From contig NC_133117.1 of assembly GCF_022965805.1 (NCBI RefSeq), forward strand, positions 7,278,183 through 7,342,182: 64,000 nucleotides of DNA, read 5' to 3'. Within the stretch, counting starts at the first letter, position 1; each line of letters opens with the position of its first letter. Positions 53,401-64,000 of this stretch are shown here, piece after piece. The stretch comes from Primulina eburnea. Taxonomy: Eukaryota; Streptophyta; Magnoliopsida; Lamiales; Gesneriaceae. Made by a program: the position numbers and the translations under genes. The notes under the pieces were generated by a model. It saw only the letters and a list, made by a program, of their open reading frames with translations, was not told the DNA's origin and made no database searches.

Positions 53401-56400
53401 CGATTTCTTGTTAGGTGTCTAAGGGAGAGTTCGGACCTTGGCTGCCCTAGGGGCTGTAGCCATGGTTAGAACCCTTCTTTGACATGTCTAGGACGTGACC
53501 AAGATGACCTTTCATGGCTTGGTTCACGTTCCCATCGGTTTTTAAAACAAACAAGAACAGCACCCCATCGGTTTTTCAATTTCTGATTTTTGCTGTGTGA
53601 GTTGTCTTTCGGTTTTGTGGTGTTAGGTGGGTTGTGGTTAGCTTCTAGCCCTTAGCCATGACTCATACAACACCTTAGCATGTCTAGCATGGACCATGGT
53701 TAGCCTCATAACCATTGGATCCTTCATTTGACAGCAAAACAAGCTACACCCCCACGGTTCAGCATGTGTTCTCGGTGGGGCTTCGGGTTTGTCGTAGGTG
53801 TTGGCTTGGATTGTGATTGGCCTAGGGCCCTTAGCCATGGTTCAGATCATACCTAAAGATGTTGGTAATAGGCTTTGGTCGGTGGTTCAAACCCCAATGG
53901 CCGATAGTCTCAAAAACGAAACACGAAAGCACAAGAGGTGCTGCTGTATTTTATTGGACAGCAGGTTTAGCTTCGGTTCAGAGGTGTCGTTTGAGTTCTC
54001 GGTTGGCGTTTAGCCCATGGTCTTGGACTGGACAGTACCTTATTGAGTTAGGAAGGTCATGTTTTTGGCCGTTCATGATTTGGTTAAGTTTAGAGGTCGT
54101 ATGAGAATTTACGGTGCGATATGCCAAAGTGACTCTCGAAAGAGCGTTTCATGATTTTGGCCCCCATGCACAATTTTCGTGTATTACAGCCCTTGGTATT
54201 TATTTTCCAGTATTTTAGGCGTATTTTAATCATGACTAAATGATGGTTCGATGTAAGTTCGGGTTGGCACGGAGTCATGGTTAGATACTAAGTTTGTTGG
54301 CGTAATAGTCTCGTTTTTGGTTCGATTTTTTTGAAGTGTTGGTCAAGTTAAGTTTAATTTTCATGTTTCTCATGTTAGAATTAGGTCGCAGCGAGCCTGG
54401 AAACGGTCCAAACTCAGTTTTCACGTTGATGAATTATTTTAAGTTGTCATTTTGAAAAACAGTATTTACTTCCGCTGCTACTTTGAACATTTAAACTTTT
54501 TATCAGTTTATTTTATGAATGAGGCAAGCTATTTACTTTTAAAAAAAAATTTAAATAATTCCGCAAATTTACAAATACGAAATACGGGCATCTACACGTA
54601 ATCCGACAGACGATAATATATTAGTTTTAACCAAAGCCTTGCAACTCAGTCACGACAACAAATGAGTGAACAAACTAGTTTGGTAGGTTAAATAAATCAT
54701 CAATGCAGTTGGCCAGCAAAGAGAAGTAATGCTTACAGCTGCGGAAGAGCTAAGGCCTGAACTGTCTAGCCCCTCAGCACCATAAATAAATCCAATAATA
54801 CCCTGTAAATCAATACAGAGACCGTCCTATACTGAGCGAAAAGAATAGAGCTATCCAAACATCATGAAATAACACATGGATGGGCTATGCAAATAAATGA
54901 CAAGCTCTTAAAAATACAGAAGAACCGAAGCTGTCCGGTTAAAAAGTATAGAACATAGAAAATTTCAACTCCTTCGTCAGCACAATAGTGAAATAATATT
55001 ATTCACTACAACTCTGATTATTTTAAATAATTTGAACAAATTGATTGCCAAATAAAGCAAACCAAATCAAATGGAATGGATTAGCTCACAGAAAAATTAC
55101 TTACAGTTTGAAATCATCTTGTGCTCATTTCTAGTGTACCAAGATCTTTCCATCTTTCAGTAAAATCATTCTATTTCAAAATCCTAAATCCTCTGTGTAA
55201 AGATAAAGGGAAAAATACATACCTTTTTAATATGGTTACCGCTCTTCTGTAAGGCAAAAATCGCTCCTCTGGCATAATTTCCCCAGCTATATACCTCCCC
55301 AGGACCAGAACCATTTGGTTGGCCTGAATTATTCAATTTGATAGCATTCTTTGGCAGCTGTATTTCATCTACACTGGGAATCAATGGTGTGAACATACCA
55401 TGTCTTATAATATACTAATTAGTTCGATTTATATTAAAGATTTCAATAGAGAAAACAGTCTTCAATCACTAATATCTCAACTAAACAGAAGAGAATAAAG
55501 AAGTATATTATAGAGAAGAAAAAGTTCGTGAAACTACATCTTTCAAACATTATCAATTGTTTTAGCACTACTTATTCAGTGTTTTTCAGCTGATGAGAGG
55601 TTTCTTGATTGGGTAGCGGAATAAATTCAAGCGAAAAAGATTGACAATATAAAAAGGAAGTTACAGAACATAAGATATCATGGCAAATTATGCACAATGA
55701 GATGGAAAATTTCCCCTTTTTCAATTAAGAGTAGCATCAAATTATATGCTTTTGATCATTACCAGAACCTAACTTCTCCCTTGAACTGTCCTGATTGTAT
55801 TACAACCTACAAAAAAACATATTTTTCCTGTCATCAGGCATTGTACCAAGGAAATAATGTTGATGCTGGTGAAATATCTAAAACATACTCATTTGTTAAA
55901 CCAACCATACTGATGTATTACATTATAAAAAGAATCTTAGAAAGTCGTAGACATTCTACATCATTCCTATGGTCTCAATATCTCTTCAAAATAGCAAGTG
56001 ATATAAATGGAGCTGACTGTCTTTTCAATGCCCACAGCTACAAAAGAAAAATACCTCAGAGTCACTGGATGGAACAAATCCTAGAAGTATACCCTTATTG
56101 ATTGTCATAGCTGAAACAGTTCCGCCCTGTGACGATACAACATTTATTGAGTAATAATTCGAGAATCGGTAACTAAAAAAAGCAATCGGATCAGATCCCT
56201 GAATAACAAAAGCACTGATGTACAAAAAGAAATATTAGAGGTAGGATTTAGTGTTTTCTATATCAAGTCATTCTGAGTACAAGATAACCGTTATGATGTC
56301 CAAAAAATAATGCGACTTTACAGCTTAAATTGGGTTTCAAATACATCAGACATAGTCGCCGTTTATTAACTTAAAGATGAAGTATGAATGTTAAGCCAAA

Positions 56401-57350
56401 AGTTAGAGGAGAACACAAACACAAACCTGGTGGTCAATATGAGCACCTAGTGGACAAATCCTATAAGGGGATACGACAACTCTGACCTCTTTGGCATCTC
56501 TACCAGACATTTCAGCAACCTTTGTCTTGATGAAATTTAACTGCAACAATAACAAATTGGTAATAAGATACAACTAAACTAGCAGTCAACTGCAGAATCT
56601 GCTTGCAATGTAGAAAACTACACATATTTACTTCGATTAAAATTTCACAAAGAAATGATAGAAAAGGAGAAAAGGTACCAAATATTCAATTTTAGAAATG
56701 ATCAAAACTGGAAATATAAATTCATTTAAAATTTGGAACTTGGATTGGTTACGTATAGTTGGATCTAGTGAATCCCTCTTCTGTATATTGTATATTCTCA
56801 TTCCTGTTTGAAAAATAGATTTATTGGCAACTGGAAGAGATGCGCTCTCACTTGAACAAGTTCACGGCAAGTGGCGATGCCCAAAACACTACTAAACAGG
56901 TTTAAAGTTCCTCGGAATTTCAATGTTGGACAAAATTCCTTGCTTTAAGTTCAAACCCACTACACTTTTGAAAATAATCTATCAATTTCTTACCCAAATA
57001 ATCTCTCAGATTTCATCAAAAGTCGTTACAACAACCAGACATCAGTACAATGACAGAACAAAAGGCAGAACGAGATTCATTCTTTTGATTCCAAATGCAC
57101 TATGACATACAAATCATACTAAGATCAATCATACTTTGATCTCCTGTGAATCATGAAATCTATCGTCAAATCACTATCTTTAAACGGTCAAGTTGCACAA
57201 AAAATAAAGAACTCAAGAAAATTATATCCCAAATAAGAAAAACAACATACACATTGCATACTGCAAATGCCCACGACCCAGTATTAACCAACCAAATCAA
57301 GATTAAAAGAAACTCACCTCTGATTCAGAAGGCCAAGACATTTCACCCAT
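50411..57350 (-). CDS. GALAK: Galacturonokinase (GHMP kinase), complete gene
   Basis: Phosphorylates D-galacturonic acid at C1 with ATP in the cytosolic salvage of pectin sugars (established for plant GalAK). Fourteen coding exons, every junction GT-AG and in phase: 57318-57350, 56427-56540, 56055-56126, 55769-55806, 55223-55373, 54737-54802, 52082-52161, 51844-51943, 51498-51673, 51228-51268, 51118-51146, 50929-50998, 50736-50825, 50411-50655. Total 1,305 nt, 434 residues, close to the about 424 of Arabidopsis GalAK. Start MGEMSWPSESE. Motif 1 SPYRICPLGAHIDHQGG (residues 35-51), ATP-binding motif 2 GLDSSGLSSSAA (147-158), motif 3 GVYGARFSGAGFRGCC (about 370-385). No stops or frameshifts. A 2.4-kb solo LTR sits in the intron before exon 52082-52161, 15 nt from its acceptor. 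The last five exons are duplicated at 2189-3048. Confidence 0.93.
52177..54596. repeat. Solo LTR, 2,420 bp, in GalAK intron
   Basis: Begins TGTAGAACCCG, ends ACGGGCATCTACA, with target duplication CGTAA at 52172-52176 and 54597-54601. Related to 43983-47002 in the other orientation (same first about 45 bp, shared GC block near 53020-53060). No coding domain. It replaces everything upstream of the last 15 nt of the intron at the acceptor of exon 52082-52161. Confidence 0.85.
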
Positions 57351-58069
57351 TTTCCGAAACAGGACACAGAAATTCCAATCCAATGGCTTTTTTCTTGAAC
57401 TGGGTTCTCTCCTGTACACGTTTATTTTCGCAAAAATTACGTGAAATTAAAGCAACAAGCCAACAACGGATGGTAAAGATGAACTGTGAGGATGAGGGTC
57501 GGTTGAAGGGGCATTGTTGTGAATGGATGAATTTTGGATTTGATTGGACATTGATTTGGATCCATTAATGTCAAAGAATATTGATTTGGATTAATTAACA
57601 TCACGTCTTATATATTAATCAAATTATATATTTGGTGACATCACGTCATCTAATCAAATTATATTTTTTGGTGAAATCATGTGTTTAAGTTGGCAGCCGT
57701 TCTATTCTTCTAATAATATTTTTTTTCATGTGCGAATGTGTGATCGAACATGATCATCCAACACTGAGAGAAGTATTCGAGTTGTTGGAGTATCACATCT
57801 TATATCTAATCAAATTATACATATTTGTAACATGACGTGTTCAAGTTAGTGGAGTAGGTGAATGTTTGACTAATATTCAGAAGTTCAATGCTTTTAACGA
57901 TACTTTATCGGATGGGTTTGTCGCACATGGTCATCCAACACCAAAAAGAGTGTTTGAGTTGACATAGGAGGTAAGTGTTTGACTAATGGTAAGGAGTTCA
58001 ATTCCCTCTGTCAAAATTTTTTCGGACGAACTATCGCAAAAAGTTTGTTCTATATGATTTAATTGATAG
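57351..58069. other. GalAK 5' flank
   Basis: Probably contains the GalAK 5' UTR and promoter (minus strand) close to 57351. A plus-strand frame at 57146-57568 has no recognisable family. A TTGGTGA/ATCACGTC-type short repeat occurs three times at 57590-57850. Nothing else seen. Confidence 0.45.
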
Positions 58070-58249
58070 GCAAAAACTTGTGTTAGACGATCTCACGGGT
58101 CGTATTTTGTGAGACGAATATTTTATTTGGGTCATTAATGAAAAAAATTACTTTTTATGCTAAGAGTATTATTTTTTATTGTGAATATCGGTAGAGTTGA
58201 CCCATCTCACATATAAAGATTCGTAGACCGTCTCACAAGAGACCTACTC
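58070..58249. repeat. MITE-like repeat, copy 3 (GAGACCGTCTCA family)
   Basis: Same blocks as the copies at 41083 and 41378: CAAAAACTTGTGTTAGACGA at the left, AGACCGTCTCACAAGAGACC at the right. Confidence 0.8.
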
Positions 58250-58411
58250 TAATTGATATTATTTGCATGCTAATACGTCAACTTAAGAACTTATCGAAAA
58301 TAATCGATTTTCAACAATTAAAATATGTATTATTTTATATATAAAATATAAAATACTCATAATACAACAATCTTATAATATTAGCGGAATATGATAATAA
58401 ATAAATACTTA

Positions 58412-58415
<4 letters not shown>

Positions 58416-58484
<69 letters not shown>
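58416..58484. repeat. (TA)n microsatellite
   Basis: 69 nt of perfect TA dinucleotides; the longest in the window. Confidence 0.95.
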
Positions 58485-58486
<2 letters not shown>

Positions 58487-58499
58487 ATCAATATTTAAA

Positions 58500-60280
58500 A
58501 TATTCAGATATCATATCACGTGTATGTTGTCATTTTGCAGTAAGTTTCTAGTAATTTAACATCGACTAATTATTTGGAAATTCAAAACGCAGTGCAAAAC
58601 ATAAAATCATTAAAGTAAACCTAAAACTAGCATTTTTCAAAAAATAGCATAAACTCTTAAATACTCTCAAAACCACTTAAAAGCATAAAAGTCACAAAAT
58701 CTTTAAAGTACTGTAAAATCATCATGGAAAAACTAGCATCGGTTCTCGGGTTATGTGCACCATCACCACAGCCAGTTCAACCATCAAGTCCTCCAACATC
58801 ATCATTAACATCCTCACATGCATCATTCACACCTATTGAGTCTAATGACTCAGCAAACCCTAACTATGATAGCAAGTAATACATATATTTTTCACATGCA
58901 ACAATGAAAATACTTTTAATAAAATAACTTTTCATGAATATGCATAACTTTAAAACCTTTTTCATTTCATCATTTAATTTTCCTTTCATCATATACGTAT
59001 ATGTTTCTCTTAATTGAATTCAGATCATTAATTGTAACTTTCGTATCAGCTGTTAGTCGATTGATCAATATTACGTATTACCATAGTACTAGGCGGCGAG
59101 GACATCAGCGACACTTACACCCGTCAACTGAGCATTGACCTTACATGTCATCGTGTCATTTCGTATTCATATTCGGCAGGAACACCATCAATACTTTTCA
59201 TTACTGAGCCTTGGCCTATGGAAATTCGGTATTGGGTTCCCACGGGGCTTAGTCCCTCAAACGGGTTCCACTGGGGTTTAGTCTCTCACGAATCCCCAAT
59301 TCCTTACAGTCATAATTAATTCACTTAATTCAAAACATTTTCAGCATTTCCATCACTTTTATAAAATTCATGCATAGATATCATTTTTTTTAAAACCAAG
59401 CATGCAATACATCTTTTTAATTCTATCGTTTTCCATCATACAATCTCTTAACCTTTCAAAATAAACATTTTAACTTTCAGAACACTGCCAGGATGTCTAG
59501 CATTTTTCAGGTATAAAATAATTGTTTTGCCCATGATACCCTAAATTTCCTAATTTACTCTTGGACCTTAAAACGACGACCCGAATCCATCCAAACTTAC
59601 CATAACGCCTTAAAATAAAACCACAAACATTTTTTTAAATTTAGACTTAAGCTCCTCGACTAATTTCATAATTCATTTGAAAACTTAAACCTACGTCCCC
59701 ATTTTAACCCGAATCAACTCGAAAATTAACCAAACATTATCAAACTTTAACCATAGATTATTAACACATAATCATACCCTATGCGACCCAAATCAAGCCG
59801 TTTAGAACCTTTGGAATCACCTAGACAACCTACTGAATTTTTTTGCCCTTGTTCAAAATCCCTAGCCCAAAACCAACTTCAAATACTTCGATCCTAGACC
59901 TTAACTAAGAGGACTAAACCCTGACCAACTCTCCTAGGACCTAGACCGAACCCATTATTACCCACTTGGACCAGCCTCTACATCCCATGCACGAGGACGA
60001 GTGTGAACCTTCCCCCCTTGCTCGTGGCTTGTCCTTATGCGGCCAAACATGCGCCTACCTTTCCTATCCTCTCTAGCCTTGTGTGGACCACCATGGATCG
60101 ATGCTAGGACCCTCAAGAGCCCAGCCCCTATCCTGGAAGGTACTCTGCGCGCCTTATCCCCCCAAAATCGTGCCCTAGCAATCCATAATCCCAAATTTTC
60201 GTTCTCTTTTTCCCCTCACAGTCCAGCTGACGTCTACTATTTTAAAAGTGCGAAAATATATATATATATTTATTAAAAAG
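58500..60280. repeat. Degenerate LTR-like repeat (related to 43983-47002)
   Basis: Shares ordered blocks with 43983-47002 and with 60.3-64 kb: GTTCTCGGGTT, 'CACACCTATTGAGTCTAATG' followed by ACTCAGCA, GGCGGCGAGGACATCAGCGA near 59091, and a CTGCCAGGATG...TTGCCC block near 59485. Termini not found. No protein. Confidence 0.55.
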
Positions 60281-60631
60281 CGCACATTTTGAAATTAAAC
60301 ATTTAAATAATTTGCATGCATGAAACCCTACTAAAGAAAAATTTCATTTAAAATAATCGTAAACATTTGACAATTAAAAGACATACTGCAACTTAAAATG
60401 ATCGATCTCAACGAAGCAAGAACAATTAAAATGCTAGTAACCATCAGTAAATCAACAACAGTGTAAAAATATTAATTTCCTCTCATCTCTCCTAAATTCA
60501 TGATGTATGGAAAAGTGTGGTCCTCGGGTCGTGCGCGCATCCAGGCCTGCCTACTCAGAGGTCGGCACCTCCAGTCCCCTCAATAACAAGATCACCTACA
60601 TCACACACGCCTAGTGAGTCTAAAGACTCAA

Positions 60632-62329
60632 TGTAATAGCCAAGCCTGGTGAACGGTACGGTTTAAGATTTCGTATGTTTATTGACTCTTTGGTTAAGAT
60701 TAAGTATAGTTTGATGTTAAGAGTTGTGATTTATGGTTTATAGTATTGTTGGTTATACTTGTTGTGTGGTTTTATTGTAGCGTCGTTGTGGTTTAATTCA
60801 TGGTAAATTGTAAGTTAAGCCAATTGGTATGAAGCCAATTGTATTGGTTAGATAAGATATAGAGGTGCAACTTTCTTGTTTGGAGTGTTGCCAGATTATG
60901 AGGAGTAGCGACGTTACGATTCGATTTTTAGATGCAAAGTTTGTTGTTGGCTACAGAGGTGACCACACCCGCGGTAAGTAAGACGCCGCACCCGCGGTGA
61001 TTGGGCAGAGGTGGCACCGCACCCGCGGTCGCTTGTTTCAGATTTTTGGCTGAATTCCAATAGGCAGAGCGCACCCGCGGTAAGATCTCAGCGCACCTGC
61101 GTTCATCACTTTCAAATTTTCGGATGTTGTACAGACAGCATAGCGCACCCGCGGTCCAAGGCTTAGCGCACCTACGGTGCATGAACAATAGAGTCGTGTT
61201 TTACGGTTTTAAGTGATTAATGCAAGAGTTGGCTTCATTTCATTTTCCTCATTTCTTCTCCCATTCTCTTGGTTCTTCTTCTCAAGGGAAGCTAGGGTTC
61301 CATTTCCTTTCTTTGATTCAAGCTTATTGTTGGATTATTGTAGTGAGAACAAGGTCATTGTTGGTTCAAGGAGCTAAGGTAAGCTTGTGGTATAGTTTAT
61401 TCTTGGTTTTTGGTGTTGAGAGAAATCATGGGTTTGTTGATGGTGTTGGTTTTATGGATTTATTGGTATGGTTGCTTAATTATTGGGTTATTGATGGTGC
61501 ACTATAAAGTTTATTGTTGTAGGTTTTCTACCAAGAGATTATATTCAAGGTTTCAATTGGTTGTAAGTGGAATTCATTTCCTTGTGCTCACATGATAATA
61601 TATGTATTGTGTTTCAATGGTTTTAAAATGTTATTCCCTTCCATTTGATTCATGCTATGTATTAATACACTTTGTTGTAGTCTCAATTATGTCAAAGGGA
61701 ATACAAAAGAAAAAAGTATGCAAAGTGTTTGGTTTAATGCCTAAAAGTGAGTTCAAATGATTTATTGGATTGATAGATACACAGTCAGAGATTGCATGCA
61801 ATTAGTTGATCAACGACCATAGGCTTATATCCCAACAGAGCATCGATTCATATCGATGGGATATATGTACAGAGACAGAGATACTATTTAGATATCAATC
61901 CATCAGAGAAAAGAGAAATATCATCGTTATTATTATTCATGTTATGATATTTATGTTTCAGAGTTGATGGTATTTAATGTTTTCAAAGTCAAGTTTTTCA
62001 GAGTATGATATGTATTCATTGCTATGTAAGAGTTCCACTTGCTGAGTTTTATACTCATTTCAGTTATTTCATGTGATGCAGATAAGAGCGACGAGCCGAG
62101 ACGTTGGTTGGAGCCAGGGTCATATGCATAAGAGAAGTAAGGAAGAAGGCTATTTTGCTAGCATTTTGGACATGATCACAAAAATGATATTTTGTATTTT
62201 GTTGCATCATTTTATTGATCATGTATATACTTTTGATTATATATTGAAATGTATTTTAAATCCTTCTTTCATTTAAGAAAATTTTAAATTCCGCTGCTAT
62301 TTTATTAAAATTTGGTCAGAGGTGTTACA
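60632..62329. repeat. Solo LTR, 1,698 bp
   Basis: Begins TGTAATAGCCAAGC and ends GAGGTGTTACA; target duplication CTCAA at 60627-60631 and 62330-62334. No coding domain of its own. Carries the GCACCCGCGGT array at 60964-61180. Confidence 0.88.
60964..61180. repeat. Array of CGCACCCGCGGT motifs in solo LTR
   Basis: About seven copies near 60965, 60987, 61018, 61070, 61093, 61144 and 61168 of CGCACCCGCGGT or a variant (CGCACCTGCGTT, CGCACCTACGGT), separated by about 20-50 nt. GC-rich island in an AT-rich LTR. Confidence 0.85.
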
Positions 62330-64000
62330 CTCAACAAACCTGTACCGTGATAACAAATATGTATACATAACAAGCACCAGTGAAAAATATCGTAATCAAC
62401 ATATATTTCATGTCTGCGGTAAAATCGTATGCATAATCGTGACCTGTCAAAGCATGTTAATATTCATAGCGCATATCATCATAAAACATATGCATGTTCA
62501 TTTTCTTAATTTGAATTCCGTTCGTCAGCTGTTACTTTCGTATTATTATGTCATTCGATGGATCCATCTACGTATAACTGAGGTACCCGGCGGCGGAGGC
62601 ATCAGCGACGTCATTACCCGTCCACTGAACCCCAACCTTTTGTGTCATCGTGTTAGTCACAACCAACTCTCATACTTCAAAAATGTTTCATCATATTCAC
62701 TACTTAAATAAAAGCATGCATATACATAATTTTTCCTTTAAACCAAGTATGCAACATATATATCTTAGTTCCTTAAAAATCATGAACATGATGCATTAAC
62801 ATTTAAGACATGATAAGTTTGTGCTCAGGACGCTGCCAGGACCAAAATCTCACCCCGGATGCAAAATGATCATTTTGCTCCTGGAAACCCAAAATTACCG
62901 TTTTACTCATGGACCTCTAAATTTTTACCCGAAGCTTACCAAACTCCTTAAAACGTCCCAAAACATATTTTTAAACATTCCTAGACTTAAACTTGAGCCC
63001 GTTACAAAACTTAACCGATTCGTTTTAAAACTTGGACCGGAGTCTCGGTTTAACCCGAATCGACTCGAAACTAAACCCAATTTTTCCCAACTTTTTACCA
63101 CACCTAATAAATATCTAAAAAAAGGTCCTAAAAATCTCAAAACCAGCCCTTAGACACTCGTATAATGCCCTGAACGGTTGCTGGAAATTCCAGCAAGCCC
63201 CCAACCAAAACCCTATTGCCCGAACTCTCATTTTCACCATCCTAGACCGAAACATCAAGGACCAGCCATGACTCGACCACACCCAGACCACTCTAGGACC
63301 CTACTGGACCCCAACCAATCGAGGCTTGTAGCCCCCAAACGTCCCAATGGCCGAACACTCTACCACGCTTTATTTTAGCCTCGGCCAAGCACCCTTCGAA
63401 CTCAGCTCCTTCGCTTATATTCGCTACGTGATCAGCTGTTCCCAGCCCCATCCTAGCCCTAATATGGACCCAAGGGTTCGACTTTGAAGGTTGGAATTGA
63501 GCCATGCTCGGCTTTCCACCCAACGTAAAACCCCCGCTAAACCCGAGCAGTTCCCTTTCGAGCTTGGCAAAAATCGAAGCTCCCAAACTTGTCACCCATA
63601 CACACAATAGGAACATCCCTTAGCATCGAGAACTAGCTGCCCTTGCACGAAAATACAGAAAAACATGAGCAACATAACATGGAATACAAGGAAAACACAT
63701 GAAACCCGAAATCTCTTATGCATATGGTTGGATCAAAATTTTTCATGCAAAAACACATTCATCAGCATATAAAACATGTGTGAGGCATAAAGATGTGAAA
63801 CAAAGTGTGCCTTCAAGAATTCTACGCAAGAGGATCAAAGAATGAGTGTCGGGGAAGCGCCGAGTCAATTTTCTTGCAAGAAATGGGGTGGCCGAAGTCT
63901 TGCTGCTGAGGGATTTCTGAAAACGAGAAGAAATCTGAGTGGAGGGGGAGGTTTCGGCTGAAAGGGAGCTTAGGTTTAGGTTTAGTGGTGATTAGGTATT

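Larger units (their letters stand above)
60281..64000. repeat. LTR-like repeat running off the window, split by a solo LTR
   Basis: Blocks before 60632 (CCTAGTGAGTCTAAAGACTC) and after 62329 (GGCGGCGGAGGCATCAGCGA, CCAAAATCTCACCCCGG, GGAGGCGCC-like and GGTTTAGGTTTAG near the end) follow the order in 43983-47002. Same orientation as that element. The far end lies beyond the window. Confidence 0.6.

Noticed and set aside
57146..57568. Plus-strand gene overlapping GalAK exon 1
   Set aside because: No splice or family evidence; it runs antisense over the GalAK start.

Overview
This window is nuclear DNA from a flowering plant: it is AT-rich, its genes carry many small exons with GT-AG introns, and most of it is nested plant LTR retrotransposons. 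The protein-coding genes that can be read are plant housekeeping genes: the SART1/DOT2 splicing factor, galacturonokinase (GalAK), a small conserved coiled protein, and one exon of an organellar TsaD/GCP1. The TE families look asterid/Lamiales-like from memory; the species cannot be fixed from the sequence.

Layout. 1-1688 (+): last three coding exons of a DOT2-like gene whose 5' part lies before the window. 2189-3048 (-): the five 3'-terminal exons of GalAK, a 5'-truncated copy. 3286-30576 (+): one DOT2-like internal exon split in frame by a 26.9-kb nested transposon. The outer element is a minus-strand Copia (3413-30339, TSD GAAAG). It holds a plus-strand Gypsy in its left LTR (4459-12465), a second, much younger plus-strand Copia (18192-24565) with a SINE at its left junction, and a hAT-like element (24890-28090) that itself contains a solo LTR (25486-27312). 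30880-33040 (-): a complete six-exon gene. 33.2-42 kb: intergenic DNA with a hAT transposase relic, CACTA-like GCGACGG repeats, several MITEs and microsatellites. 41980-42392 (+): exon 1 of a TsaD/GCP1 homologue, orphaned. 42555-51357: second copy of the DOT2-3'/GalAK-3' block. It is interrupted by a Helitron (43650-50222) that contains a solo LTR (43983-47002), and it runs into the complete 14-exon GalAK gene (50411-57350), which has a further solo LTR (52177-54596) in one intron. 58.4-64 kb: AT dinucleotide tract, LTR-like repeats and another solo LTR (60632-62329).

The genes do not form a pathway together. The interest lies in genome dynamics: a recent segmental duplication with complementary truncations (about 1% diverged by eye), insertions datable relative to one another from exact empty sites and target duplications, and a recurring pattern in which otherwise AT-rich LTRs carry an array of short GC-rich, often self-complementary motifs at a similar place, with a different motif in each LTR family. 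No previously undescribed coding system was found; the LTR motif arrays and the breakpoint architecture are the best candidates for follow-up.
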